Source: Gammaproteobacteria bacterium
Lineage (GTDB): Bacteria; Pseudomonadota; Gammaproteobacteria; S012-40
NCBI GenBank assembly: GCA_029884425.1
Contig: JAOUHV010000015.1
Location: 1 to 49,517, forward strand
Reading direction: 5' to 3'
DNA length: 49,517 nucleotides
Each line of letters opens with the position of its first letter. Positions within the stretch are counted from its first letter, which is position 1. The notes beneath the pieces were generated by a model, which was given only the letters and a program-made list of their open reading frames with translations, was not told where the DNA came from and searched no databases. This document shows positions 16,121 to 24,117 of this stretch, in pieces. A program made the translations under genes and the position numbers.

Positions 16121-16768
16121 ATGCGTGACTATCAACGAGAGTTTTTGGATTTTGCCATTCAAACCGGCGTACTGCGCTTTGGCCAGTTCACGCTCAAATC
16201 GGGGCGCATCAGTCCTTACTTTTTCAACAGCGGCTTGTTTAATACCGGTCGATCGCTGGCGCGGTTGGGGCGGTTTTATGCGGCTGCGCTGCAAAACTCT
16301 GGCATAGAATACGACTTGCTGTTCGGTCCCGCCTACAAGGGAATTCCGCTGGTATCGACCATAGGCGTAGCCCTGGCGGATCACTACGACATGGATGTGC
16401 CGTATGCATTTAACCGTAAAGAAGCCAAGGATCACGGCGAGGGTGGCACCATTGTGGGCTCTGCGCTGGCCGGGCGGGTGCTGATTGTGGACGACGTGAT
16501 TTCTGCCGGCACTTCGGTGCGTGAATCGGTGGACATGATTCGTGCGGCGGGAGCCACACCAACTGGCGTGCTGATTGCGCTTAATCGTCAGGAACGCGGC
16601 AAGGGTGAGTTGTCAGCCATTCAGGAAGTGGAACGCGACTACGCCATGCCGGTGGCGAGCATCGTGAATCTGGACGATCTATTCAGTTACATCAAAGACC
16701 ATCCCGAGTTGGCGGTACATGCTGATGCGGTGGCGGCGTACCGTCGTCAATACGGTGTTCAGGCTTAA
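16121..16768 (+). CDS. pyrE: Orotate phosphoribosyltransferase
   Basis: A 215-residue type I phosphoribosyltransferase converting orotate and PRPP to OMP. Landmarks are [20 protein letters not shown] at residues about 19-38, [12 protein letters not shown], the [14 protein letters not shown] flexible loop and the PRPP motif [17 protein letters not shown]. The Shine-Dalgarno GAGG (16110-16113) lies 7 bases upstream of the ATG and forms the 3' arm of a small hairpin. pyrE stands apart from the pyrRBC' cluster, as in most gammaproteobacteria. Confidence 0.97.
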   Translation: MRDYQREFLDFAIQTGVLRFGQFTLKSGRISPYFFNSGLFNTGRSLARLGRFYAAALQNSGIEYDLLFGPAYKGIPLVSTIGVALADHYDMDVPYAFNRKEAKDHGEGGTIVGSALAGRVLIVDDVISAGTSVRESVDMIRAAGATPTGVLIALNRQERGKGELSAIQEVERDYAMPVASIVNLDDLFSYIKDHPELAVHADAVAAYRRQYGVQA

Positions 16769-16783
16769 CTGACTTCAAAAGGT

Positions 16784-16801
16784 CCGCCCCTGTCGGGGCG
16801 G
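16784..16801 (+). terminator. Hairpin after pyrE
   Basis: CCGCCCC-TGTC-GGGGCGG forms a 7-bp GC-rich stem with a 4-base loop between the convergent pyrE and soxA genes. It lacks a proper T-run, so it is a terminator of modest quality. Confidence 0.55.
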
Positions 16802-16807
16802 CTTGAT

Positions 16808-17617
16808 CTATTTGCGCACGGCAGGCCCGTTGAGCTGGATGCCGTTGTTCATGTAGCTGAGAAAATATTCCAGATTGCGGTATTCGCGGCTTTGCGCCTC
16901 AAACGGCGTGGAGCGAGTCTGCTCGTTGCACACCGCAAAGCGGCGGTGCAGTGTTCCCAGGCCATTCCACTTTTCACGATATACCGGGAAGTGCGAGACA
17001 TGACCCAGCGCGGGGCTGATGATGTCCGAGCGTACCCGCTTGCCGGCGTTGTCGACATGGCAGTGGGCGCAGGACAGGTTGAGCTGGCCGCGACGGGCAT
17101 AGAAAAGATGTTTGCCTTCTTGGTAGGCTTGCAACGCCGCTGCATTGGGCACTTTCACATTGATGACTTTGCCGCGTGAGCGGAAGGCGAAGTAGGCCGT
17201 GAGTTGAGCTATTTTGCCACGCTTGTAACTGAATGGCTGCTCGCCGGCGGCGGAGAGGCATTTGTTGACGGCCAGAGGCAGGGTGATGACCTGCTGAGCG
17301 GCGGTGTCAAAGTAGGGATAGTTTTGCGTAATGCCTTTTTCCGCATCAGGAAAACACTTTTGCAAGGTCGCGCTGCCCTGATAGATGGCTTTGCCGGCAT
17401 CCACATCGGTTTCGTAAGGCGGAAATTCTTCCAGTGACTCCCATTGGTCACGGGAGGGAGGATCAATTCCGTAAACGCCATTGGCGAAATCCTGCAGAGC
17501 CACCCGAGGGAACATGGTTTTGTAATAACTTTGGAACGCCTTTTTGTCGGCTTCCGGGTCGGCGACTGCTGCGCCGGCCAAGCTGATGCTGAGCATAAAG
17601 GCGAACAATTTGTGCAT
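16808..17617 (-). CDS. soxA: SoxA, c-type cytochrome subunit of the thiosulfate-conjugating SoxXA complex
   Basis: SoxXA (L-cysteine S-thiosulfotransferase) oxidatively couples thiosulfate to the SoxY cysteine in the periplasm. The 269-residue product has a signal peptide (cleavage near residue 19). It has a heme-free N-terminal half in which two cysteines (88 and 120) remain, and a C-terminal half with the single heme motif CAHCH (183-187). The active-site cysteine ligand is in FAVCNEQTRSTPF (Cys230). It is therefore a mono-heme SoxA rather than a di-heme form. It is the last gene of soxX-Y-Z-A on the - strand. soxB and soxCD are not in the window. Confidence 0.95.
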   Translation of the reverse strand: MHKLFAFMLSISLAGAAVADPEADKKAFQSYYKTMFPRVALQDFANGVYGIDPPSRDQWESLEEFPPYETDVDAGKAIYQGSATLQKCFPDAEKGITQNYPYFDTAAQQVITLPLAVNKCLSAAGEQPFSYKRGKIAQLTAYFAFRSRGKVINVKVPNAAALQAYQEGKHLFYARRGQLNLSCAHCHVDNAGKRVRSDIISPALGHVSHFPVYREKWNGLGTLHRRFAVCNEQTRSTPFEAQSREYRNLEYFLSYMNNGIQLNGPAVRK

Positions 17618-17649
17618 TACGTTGGCTCCTCCCGTGCCGAGTTTGCGGA

Positions 17650-17967
17650 TTATTTAATTTTTATCGCCGCTGAGTCACGTTCACCCAAATTGTCGACCCA
17701 GCTGATTTTGAGTGTGTCGCCCTTGTCGCCCTTGTTGAGGCGAAACGAAAGATACGGATTTTTTGACACGGTCATGTTCATGTTGGCAACGAGTACGACC
17801 TTGCCATTGAGTTCGCATTTTACTTCCTGGATGAAGTGCGCAGGAATTTTTGTTTTGGTTTCCGGATCAATGCTCAACCCGGTTTCCATCGGGTGCTGAA
17901 TCATGGTTCTGACTTCGACGAAGTCTTCTTTTTTTTCCGCTTTGATCTTGATGGTGTTTTGAGCCAT
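17650..17967 (-). CDS. soxZ: SoxZ, sulfur carrier subunit
   Basis: A 105-residue SoxZ that dimerises with SoxY to carry covalently bound sulfur intermediates in the periplasm. Family features are VEVRTMIQHPMETG, IPAHFIQEVKCELNGK and NPYLSFRLNKGDKGDTLKISWVDN in order. There is no signal peptide, as expected because SoxZ is exported with Tat-dependent SoxY. It lies 27 bases after soxY. Confidence 0.95.
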   Translation of the reverse strand: MAQNTIKIKAEKKEDFVEVRTMIQHPMETGLSIDPETKTKIPAHFIQEVKCELNGKVVLVANMNMTVSKNPYLSFRLNKGDKGDTLKISWVDNLGERDSAAIKIK

Positions 17968-17994
17968 ATGCTTGTCCTGTGTGGATGACGGCGG

Positions 17995-18462
17995 TTAGCC
18001 GCCGCAACCGCCGTTGATGACATTGACCGTTTGGGTGGCACTGTACAAATCACCGTCGGCACGAACAACCACGATAACTTCGGAGGTCTGTGCCATTTTA
18101 ATCCGGGTGGAAATGTAATTTTGCAGATCGCCTTTAAAGTCAAAACTGCATGCCAGTGGCTGCGCATTTTTCGCGACAAAAATGCTGATGCTTTCAATGT
18201 CTTCCAACGTGCTGGTGACGGTGATGGGAACCAGTGCGCCCATCTCGGCAGTTTCAGGAAGTTTGACGGTGATGTTGCCGACCTCCATGCGCGTGTCATC
18301 CAGTAGTGCCTTTAGCGCGTCCTGCATGTTGGTGGCGGTGAATGCTTTTTGTGGCCACGCGGCCAAAACCTGGGCGGGCGTTAGCAGCCCAATGCTGGTT
18401 GCCACGAGCAATGCACCGCTGGCGGCGCTGCCCTTGATGAATGTTCGACGTTTGATGCTCAT
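17995..18462 (-). CDS. soxY: SoxY, covalent sulfur carrier
   Basis: A 155-residue SoxY. The N-terminus has a twin-arginine signal (RRTFIKGSA followed by a hydrophobic stretch, cleavage near 34). The C-terminus ends in the diagnostic swinging arm GGCGG, whose cysteine (Cys153) carries thiosulfate-derived sulfur adducts. The immunoglobulin-like core includes GNITVKLPETAEMGALVPI. It precedes soxZ and follows soxX on the - strand, a normal Sox arrangement. Confidence 0.96.
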   Translation of the reverse strand: MSIKRRTFIKGSAASGALLVATSIGLLTPAQVLAAWPQKAFTATNMQDALKALLDDTRMEVGNITVKLPETAEMGALVPITVTSTLEDIESISIFVAKNAQPLACSFDFKGDLQNYISTRIKMAQTSEVIVVVRADGDLYSATQTVNVINGGCGG

Positions 18463-18486
18463 GAAATTAACCTCAGCGCAACGGCT

Positions 18487-18852
18487 CTACAGGGTATGGA
18501 TAAAATCCACGACTTTGTTCAGTTCGTCCTCAGTCAGAATGAGGTGCCGGCCATAGGGGGGCATGATGGTGTTGGGGTTTTTCAGAGTGGCATCCCAGAT
18601 TTGCGCGCGCAGGCGTTGTTTGTTGGGATAGCGTTCCTTCATGTTGACCAGCGGCGGGCCAATGTTGCCGGGGTGCTCACCGCTCTCAATGGCGTGACAA
18701 GCCAGACAATTGCCGCGTTGCGGATCAAATGAAATGGACTTTCCTTCGCTGAGAACATCGGCGGCACCAGGCTCGGAACCGTTGTTGGCAAGGCTTGCCG
18801 CAGCAGGAAGCAGTAAAGCAAAACCGAACAGATATGGGCTAAACCGGATCAT
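18487..18852 (-). CDS. soxX: SoxX, small c-type cytochrome subunit of SoxXA
   Basis: A 121-residue monoheme cytochrome c. It has a signal peptide (residues 1 to about 22), the heme motif CLACH (49-53), and a probable distal methionine ligand in NTIMPPYGRH (Met97), as expected for SoxX. GNIGPPLVNMKERYP is a typical SoxX region. The ATG at 18852 is preferred because the signal peptide begins there; an upstream in-frame start at 18900 would add 16 polar residues. It is the first gene of soxXYZA. Confidence 0.94.
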   Translation of the reverse strand: MIRFSPYLFGFALLLPAAASLANNGSEPGAADVLSEGKSISFDPQRGNCLACHAIESGEHPGNIGPPLVNMKERYPNKQRLRAQIWDATLKNPNTIMPPYGRHLILTEDELNKVVDFIHTL

Positions 18853-18961
18853 GGTTATTCCTAGAAAACGGTGATGGCCACGATGAAATCGAGGCAGCAT
18901 CTAACTTTTTACGTATTTGATCCGGCAGTGTCAATTGCGCAAGCGATGCCTGAATTTGAAA

Positions 18962-20413
18962 TTATTGATTGGCTTGCTGGCGTTCCTGACGAACCAGATC
19001 TTTAAGTTCATCGATACGTGCACGGATGGTGCCGGCCTCGGCAGTTTCAATGTCTTTTTCCCGCAAGGCCAGATTGAGCTGGTCAATGGCGGTGCGGGTA
19101 TAGCCCATCTGGTAATAATATTCCGCGAGCAATTGGTGAGACCGGCCAGGAAAGCCTGAGTCACGCTCGGCCTGGGCATGCAGCTTCAAAAAATTGGCGG
19201 TGCGGCGCTCAGGGGGGACGGTGAGCAGGATTTGTTTGGCTTTGTGTGGCTGTTCATTGCGCAACAAGGCAGTGGCGTACAATTGCGCCAGCACCGGATT
19301 GCTTGGGCTGAGGACGAGCGCATCGTCGAGCTTGCGCAAGCCCTGGGCAACCCGCCCTGATGCCAATTCAATCTGGGCGAACAGAATATCGTAAGTGATT
19401 TTTTCGCCGTCTTTTTTGATCAGTAATGAGGCTTGTTCGCGAGCGCGATCAAAATCATTATTGGCCAGTAATGCCTGTGCATAGCCGTAACGATGCGCGA
19501 TTTCGTTGCGGAAGGTCCCGGCTTTGAGCTCTTGTTCATAGGCGCGAATCAGTTGCGGCAAATTCTGCGAGGCCATGACTTGCAGTTTGGCGCGCATCAG
19601 GTGGAACATTTGGCTGTCATTGTCTGTTTTGATTTGGTACTGGTTGGCGCGGTTTTTTGACTCGGCAATCCGGTTGATGGTGACCGGGTGCGTTCGCAAA
19701 AACTCGGGCGCGGAGTCGCTCAGGCTTTCACCCTGCTGCATGCGTTCAAAGAAAGCAGGCATGCTTTGTGGGTCATAGCTGGATTGCACCAAAATGCGCA
19801 TGCCGATTTGGTCGGCCTCGCGTTCGTGGCTGCGAGAAAAATTAAGCCTGCTTTGAACGTTGGCAGCAATGCCGGTCACAATCGCGGCTTCGGCAATGTT
19901 GCTATTTTGGCTGCCCAAAATGATGGCAGCAGCGATAGCGGCGGCCAGCGGCAGATCCATCTTGCCTTCGGCCTCCATGGCACGATCCAGATGGTGCTGG
20001 GTCACGTGAGCAATTTCGTGAGCGAGAACCGCAGCGAGCTCACCCTCGTTTTCAGCCGTTAAAATCAGGCCGGAATGCACGCCAATGTAGCCGCCAGGGC
20101 CGGCAAAGGCGTTAATGCTGTTGTCCTGAACCATGAAGAAAGAAAAATTGGTGCCGCGAAAATCACTGTTGGCTACCAGTTTGTAGCCCAGGTTCCAGAT
20201 GTATTCGCTAAGCTCAGGGTCATTGATGACAGCGACTTCCTGACGAACGATGCGCATGAAGGCTTCGCCCAGGCGTCGTTCCTCATCCGGGGTGCGAGCG
20301 TTCGGCCCGATATCCGGCAGGCTGATGTCAGTCGTGCTGCCCATGGCGGGAGTCAGTGACACCGAGATGGCAAGTAGGCAGGCTTGGGCGATACGACGCA
20401 AGGCAAAATCCAT
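18962..20413 (-). CDS. bepA: M48 family metalloprotease, BepA-like, with TPR domain
   Basis: A 483-residue periplasmic protein. It has a signal peptide (residues 1 to about 25), an M48 peptidase domain with the zinc motif HEIAH (132-136) and the following helix ending in SRSHEREADQIG (third ligand Glu). The C-terminal half is tetratricopeptide-like (about residues 300-470). BepA (YfgC) assists LptD/BAM assembly and degrades stalled outer-membrane proteins. Relation to sulfur oxidation is not evident; it lies between the sox genes and the sHdr cluster. Confidence 0.93.
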   Translation of the reverse strand: MDFALRRIAQACLLAISVSLTPAMGSTTDISLPDIGPNARTPDEERRLGEAFMRIVRQEVAVINDPELSEYIWNLGYKLVANSDFRGTNFSFFMVQDNSINAFAGPGGYIGVHSGLILTAENEGELAAVLAHEIAHVTQHHLDRAMEAEGKMDLPLAAAIAAAIILGSQNSNIAEAAIVTGIAANVQSRLNFSRSHEREADQIGMRILVQSSYDPQSMPAFFERMQQGESLSDSAPEFLRTHPVTINRIAESKNRANQYQIKTDNDSQMFHLMRAKLQVMASQNLPQLIRAYEQELKAGTFRNEIAHRYGYAQALLANNDFDRAREQASLLIKKDGEKITYDILFAQIELASGRVAQGLRKLDDALVLSPSNPVLAQLYATALLRNEQPHKAKQILLTVPPERRTANFLKLHAQAERDSGFPGRSHQLLAEYYYQMGYTRTAIDQLNLALREKDIETAEAGTIRARIDELKDLVRQERQQANQ

Positions 20414-20479
20414 TTAAGTAATGGGGAGTGTGTGGGTCAGTAATTTTATGGGGTATACGCCGGTCGCGACAGTTGTCAT

Positions 20480-20785
20480 TTATTTTCCCATGTGCGGAGA
20501 ACTGGAATAATGCTGGATTTCCTTGCGATTTGTCCAATGTTTGGCGGTCAGCAGTGCGCCAGGAACGCAATAACGGTTCTGTGCAGATACACTTTGCTGG
20601 CTGACGATTTTGATGACGTCGCTGTAAGTAATTTTACGCAGAATGCCTTCGCGCTCAGTTAAGCGCACGACCATGCCATCGTCATGCAGGGCCAGCACAT
20701 AAAAATTCGAAGGTCTCAGTTTGCCCTCACTATCGCGCAATGTGGCGGAATATCGGGTATCTTGTTGAAAGTTAGATTTATCCAT
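20480..20785 (-). CDS. Small conserved-looking protein of unknown function
   Basis: A 101-residue soluble protein that I do not recognise. The first 65 residues form a compact beta-rich stretch (YSATLRDSEGKLRPSNFYVLALHDDG, then MVVRLTEREGILRKITYSDV), reminiscent of a small SH3/PilZ-size domain. The rest is basic and probably disordered. The ATG at 20785 has GAGGG 8 bases upstream on the - strand; a start at 20821 is less likely. It lies upstream of bepA on the same strand. Confidence 0.6.
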   Translation of the reverse strand: MDKSNFQQDTRYSATLRDSEGKLRPSNFYVLALHDDGMVVRLTEREGILRKITYSDVIKIVSQQSVSAQNRYCVPGALLTAKHWTNRKEIQHYSSSPHMGK

Positions 20786-21088
20786 GATCATTCCCTCATA
20801 TGGAGTGGCGAAAAAGAACATAGTATTTCCATCAAATATACATCGGTCTGTGTGGAAAGTTTCTGCAGCTAATAGACGATAAGCTGTTTGAACTGTTTTA
20901 TATTAGATGATATTAATATAGTTTTTAACTAGGTATTAATACTTTCTATTCGTGGCCGCTAGCGGGGTTGCCGCTATAGATAGCAACCGGTAGCATCTCG
21001 CAAATAAATTTGGTTGCAGACAAAGTGTGTTTTGTCGACTAGGTTTTTAGAGATTGGCGACGATATAAAATTTTCGAGGAATGGAACC
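20786..21088. other. AT-rich divergent intergenic region between the small gene and tusA
   Basis: About 300 bases with no coding frame of interest; composition is markedly more AT-rich than neighbouring genes. It separates the leftward bepA side from the rightward sulfur cluster, so promoters for both directions should be here. Confidence 0.6.
20888..20916 (+). promoter_or_regulatory. Candidate sigma-70-like promoter of the tusA–sHdr cluster
   Basis: TTGAAC and TATTAA are separated by 17 bases, each matching 4 of 6 consensus positions, within the AT-rich gap upstream of tusA. No operator or regulator gene (such as an ArsR-type repressor) is visible in the window, so regulation is unknown. 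Confidence 0.3.
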
Positions 21089-21319
21089 ATGGCTAACTTT
21101 GATCAAGAATTGGACGCATCGGGTTTGAATTGTCCGCTGCCAATTTTGCGTGCAAAAAAAGCACTGTCAGCGCTGTCTTCGGGACAGGTTTTGCATGTGA
21201 TTGCTACCGATCCTGGTGCATTGAAGGATTTCGAAGCGTTTGCCAAGCAGACTGGCAATCAGCTGATTGAGGCTAAGGAGAATGGCGGCAAGTTTTACTT
21301 TCTCATCAAAAAGTCGTAA
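21089..21319 (+). CDS. tusA: TusA sulfurtransferase
   Basis: A 76-residue cytoplasmic sulfur carrier. The active cysteine is in the canonical LNCPLPILRAKKAL motif (CPxP; about residues 15-28), and the C-terminal FYFLIKKS is typical. In sulfur oxidizers TusA accepts sulfane sulfur as persulfide and passes it on to DsrE-type proteins. The start at 21089 has GAGGA about 8 bases upstream; an upstream in-frame start at 21014 would add an unconserved 25 residues. It heads the co-directional sulfur cluster. Confidence 0.95.
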   Translation: MANFDQELDASGLNCPLPILRAKKALSALSSGQVLHVIATDPGALKDFEAFAKQTGNQLIEAKENGGKFYFLIKKS

Positions 21320-21382
21320 TCGCAGTGAGAAATTAAAACTGGCAGTGGTCGACTTGGCTGGTTTGAAGTAAAGGGTGAGTTT

Positions 21383-21850
21383 ATGTCAGAGAAAAAATTA
21401 GCCATTATCGCTACCAAGGGCACGTTGGACTGGGGGTATCCGCCCTTCATTCTGGCGTCGACTGCGGCAGCGTTAGGTTATCAGGTACAGATTTTCTTCA
21501 CGTTTTACGGCTTGCAGCTGCTGAAGAAAGACTTGGATCTGAAAATGAGCTCGCTGGGTAATCCCGCGATGCCCATGCCCATGCCTGTGCCAGTTCTGAT
21601 GCAGGCAATGCCGGGTATGGAGGCGATGATGACCTCCATGATGAAGGCAAAAATGAAGAAAAAGGGCGTAGCCGATCTGGCCGAATTGCGCGAGTTGTGT
21701 CTAGAGGCGGAAGTAAAATTCATCGCCTGCCAGATGACGGTTGATCTGTTCGAGTTCAGCCACAGCGAACTGCTGGATGGTGTTGAGTACGGCGGTGCGG
21801 CCACGTTCTTTGAGTTCGCTGGCGAATCTGACGTCAGTTTGTATATGTGA
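21383..21850 (+). CDS. DsrE/DsrF-like sulfur carrier protein (DsrE3 type)
   Basis: A 155-residue member of the DsrE/DsrF/DrsH-like (COG2210-type) family. N-terminal KLAIIATKGTLDWGYPPFILAS, a Met/Pro-rich loop at residues 55-95, and FIACQMTVDLF with the likely sulfur-binding cysteine at about residue 112 support this. In sHdr-containing oxidizers DsrE3 proteins exchange sulfur with TusA upstream of the sHdr complex. It is 64 bases after tusA and 124 bases before hdrC1, in the standard tusA–dsrE–sHdr order. Exact DsrE3 subtype is not certain. Confidence 0.9.
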   Translation: MSEKKLAIIATKGTLDWGYPPFILASTAAALGYQVQIFFTFYGLQLLKKDLDLKMSSLGNPAMPMPMPVPVLMQAMPGMEAMMTSMMKAKMKKKGVADLAELRELCLEAEVKFIACQMTVDLFEFSHSELLDGVEYGGAATFFEFAGESDVSLYM

Positions 21851-21973
21851 TTAAGAGAAAGGGTGCATTGCGCCCTTTTTCTTTGCCACCTATATTAAAA
21901 TATAACAATATGATTGTGGATGTTATGTGAGCTAAGCTTACGAGGGTGAGCTTAAACGAAGAGGGTGCTGGAC

Positions 21974-22669
21974 ATGGCGACTTATGCAGAAATGCAGGAA
22001 ATCTTCGAAGATATTCGCAGTGATTTTCGTTACGAGCACGAGCTAAACGGCTGTTTAAATTGTGGGATTTGTACTGCCACTTGTCCTTCGGCGCAGTTCT
22101 ACGATTACTCCCCCCGCGAAATCGTCCAGTTGCTCTGGACCGAAAACGTGGATCAGATTTACGACGCCATGCAGGAGAAAATTTGGGCCTGTGCTCAATG
22201 CATGACTTGTGCGGCGCGTTGTCCGTTTAAAAACTCCCCTGGTGGTCTGGTGGCCATCATGCGCGAAGTGGCAATCAAACACGGCATGGACTCTGCCAAA
22301 GAAGTGTTGCGTCCTTTTGGTCGTGTCATGCTTAAGCTGATTACTACGGGTAATCAATTGTCACCCGACATGATACAGCCTGATCATTTTCCCGATTGGG
22401 GCCCCAATATTCAAAAAGTCGAAGGTAATCTGAAAACCTTGCGCAAGGCTATTCCGGTCAAAACGTTGCAGACAACAGATACCGCCTGGGAAGTGAGTTT
22501 AAAAACCTCGGTTGAAATGTACACCATTTGGGAAATGACAGGCGTTTTGACTCAACTGGAAACCATGGACGAGAACCTCTTTGACGTTATCGAAGATTTC
22601 ATCGATGAGAAAAAAGAGGAATACGATGACTGGTTGGAAGAACAGGAAGACAAAGACGACGATGATTGA
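21974..22669 (+). CDS. hdrC1: sHdrC1, iron-sulfur subunit of sulfur-oxidizing heterodisulfide reductase-like complex
   Basis: A 231-residue soluble ferredoxin-type subunit. Two [4Fe-4S] motifs are seen: CLNCGICTATCP (Cys27/30/33/37) and CAQCMTCAARCP (Cys73/76/79/83). The C-terminus is acidic and Lys/Asp-rich. HdrC subunits transfer electrons between HdrA flavin and HdrB. The ATG at 21974 is preferred (GAGGG 8 bases upstream); the in-frame GTG at 21965 overlaps that box. The gene begins the hdrC1-B1-A-hyp-C2-B2 order that distinguishes the sulfur-oxidizing sHdr complex from methanogen Hdr. Confidence 0.93.
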   Translation: MATYAEMQEIFEDIRSDFRYEHELNGCLNCGICTATCPSAQFYDYSPREIVQLLWTENVDQIYDAMQEKIWACAQCMTCAARCPFKNSPGGLVAIMREVAIKHGMDSAKEVLRPFGRVMLKLITTGNQLSPDMIQPDHFPDWGPNIQKVEGNLKTLRKAIPVKTLQTTDTAWEVSLKTSVEMYTIWEMTGVLTQLETMDENLFDVIEDFIDEKKEEYDDWLEEQEDKDDDD

Positions 22670-22707
22670 TCATCGGCAATTTTAACTCCAGTTGGAGGTC
22701 GCGACTT

Positions 22708-24111
22708 ATGAGTAATGATCACAAACCCGGACATCACAACACGTCCTCCCAGGGGGCAGGTCCCGGCACCATGAAGCCTGGTTTTCACAACACCGATGGT
22801 CAAGGGGTTGCGGGACATGGTTCGTTTTTCCAGCAGACCAATCTGTCGGAAGCGGATGCTATCGCCGCCACTGATTGGGTTCGCAAGCATGTGGACAAGC
22901 GCAGCATTGATCTGGGCGAACGCATGGATGATGTGCGCGAGCACATGTGGCACCTGGAAAAAGAAGGCGAGATTATTGTTCATCGCATCACCGATGATCA
23001 TAAACCGATCATGACCAAAACGCTGTTTGGTTGGGACAAGAAAATTCCCACCACCCAGTTATGGCATCACAAATCCTGTGGTCAGTGCGGCAACATTCCT
23101 GGCTATCCCACGTCGCTGATGTGGTTCATGAATAAGTTTGGCTATGTGCCGGGCAAGGATTACCTGGACGAAACCGATCAGACCTCATGCACGGCCTGGA
23201 ATTATCACGGTTCGGGCATTGGTAATGTGGAATCGTTGGCGGCGGTATTCCTTCGCAACTTCCATCAAGCCTATGTTTCGGGCAAACAGCATGGCCACGG
23301 TGCTGGGCACTTTTATCCCTTGGTGCATTGCGGAACATCGTTTGGTAACTACAAAGAAATTCGCAAATATCTGATCGAATCGCCACAGTTGCGCGAGAAA
23401 GTGAAAAAAATTCTCGGCAAGCTTGGACGCTTGGTGGATGGAAAACTGGTTATTCCCGAGGAAATCATTCACTACTCTGAATGGGTGCATGTGATGCGCA
23501 ATCGCATGGCCAACGAGCTACAGACCATCGATATTTCAAACTTGCGCGTGACAGTACATGCGGCATGTCACTATTACAAAATGGTTCACGAAGACGCGAT
23601 TTATGATCCGACTGTTCTGGGCGGTAATCGTGCTGCGCCAGGAACCTCGGTAGCGCAAGCCCTAGGTGCGCAAGTGATCGATTATTCCACCTGGTATGAC
23701 TGCTGCGGTTTTGGTTTCCGCCACATTATTTCCGAGCGCGAGTTCACTCGTTCATTCACGATGGATCGCAAAATCCGCGTGGCGCGTGAAGAGGCCAATG
23801 CCGACGTGATGCTGGGTATCGACACCGGCTGTATTACCACCATGGATAAAAATCAGTGGATCGGTCAGGCTCACGGTCAAAACTTCAGTATGCCTATCAT
23901 GGCGGATGTACAGTTGGCGGCGCTGGCTTGTGGCGCTGACCCCTTCAAGATTGTCCAGTTGCAATGGCACGCTTCTCCCTGTGAAGAAGTTGTTGAAAAA
24001 ATGGGCATCAGTTGGGCTGACGCGAAGAAGAGCTTCCAGGCTTACCTCAAAGAGGTTGAGGCAGGAAAAATTGAGTATTTATACGATCCAAAACTGGCAG
24101 TGGGGGGTTAA
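22708..24111 (+). CDS. hdrB1: sHdrB1, CCG-domain subunit
   Basis: A 467-residue protein of the HdrB/CCG-domain family. Cysteine regions are CGQCGNIPGYP, SCTAWNYHGSG, HAACHYYKMVHEDA and DCCGFGFRH, which in Hdr proteins hold noncubane iron-sulfur clusters at the active site. The first domain reads SCTAW where HdrB has CC, while the second CCG motif is intact. The N-terminal 35 residues are Gly/His-rich with a short repeat (KPGHHNT and KPGFHNT). The start at 22708 has GGAGG upstream; a frame extension to 22666 overlaps hdrC1 and lacks a ribosome-binding site. Confidence 0.92.
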   Translation: MSNDHKPGHHNTSSQGAGPGTMKPGFHNTDGQGVAGHGSFFQQTNLSEADAIAATDWVRKHVDKRSIDLGERMDDVREHMWHLEKEGEIIVHRITDDHKPIMTKTLFGWDKKIPTTQLWHHKSCGQCGNIPGYPTSLMWFMNKFGYVPGKDYLDETDQTSCTAWNYHGSGIGNVESLAAVFLRNFHQAYVSGKQHGHGAGHFYPLVHCGTSFGNYKEIRKYLIESPQLREKVKKILGKLGRLVDGKLVIPEEIIHYSEWVHVMRNRMANELQTIDISNLRVTVHAACHYYKMVHEDAIYDPTVLGGNRAAPGTSVAQALGAQVIDYSTWYDCCGFGFRHIISEREFTRSFTMDRKIRVAREEANADVMLGIDTGCITTMDKNQWIGQAHGQNFSMPIMADVQLAALACGADPFKIVQLQWHASPCEEVVEKMGISWADAKKSFQAYLKEVEAGKIEYLYDPKLAVGG

Positions 24112-24117
24112 ACGAAC

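Noticed and set aside
21545-21665. Met/Pro-rich run in the first DsrE protein (12 Met in residues 55-91) considered as a copper-binding site
   Set aside because: A Met-rich loop at this place is a usual feature of this DsrE/COG2210-type family, so it is not a special signal here.
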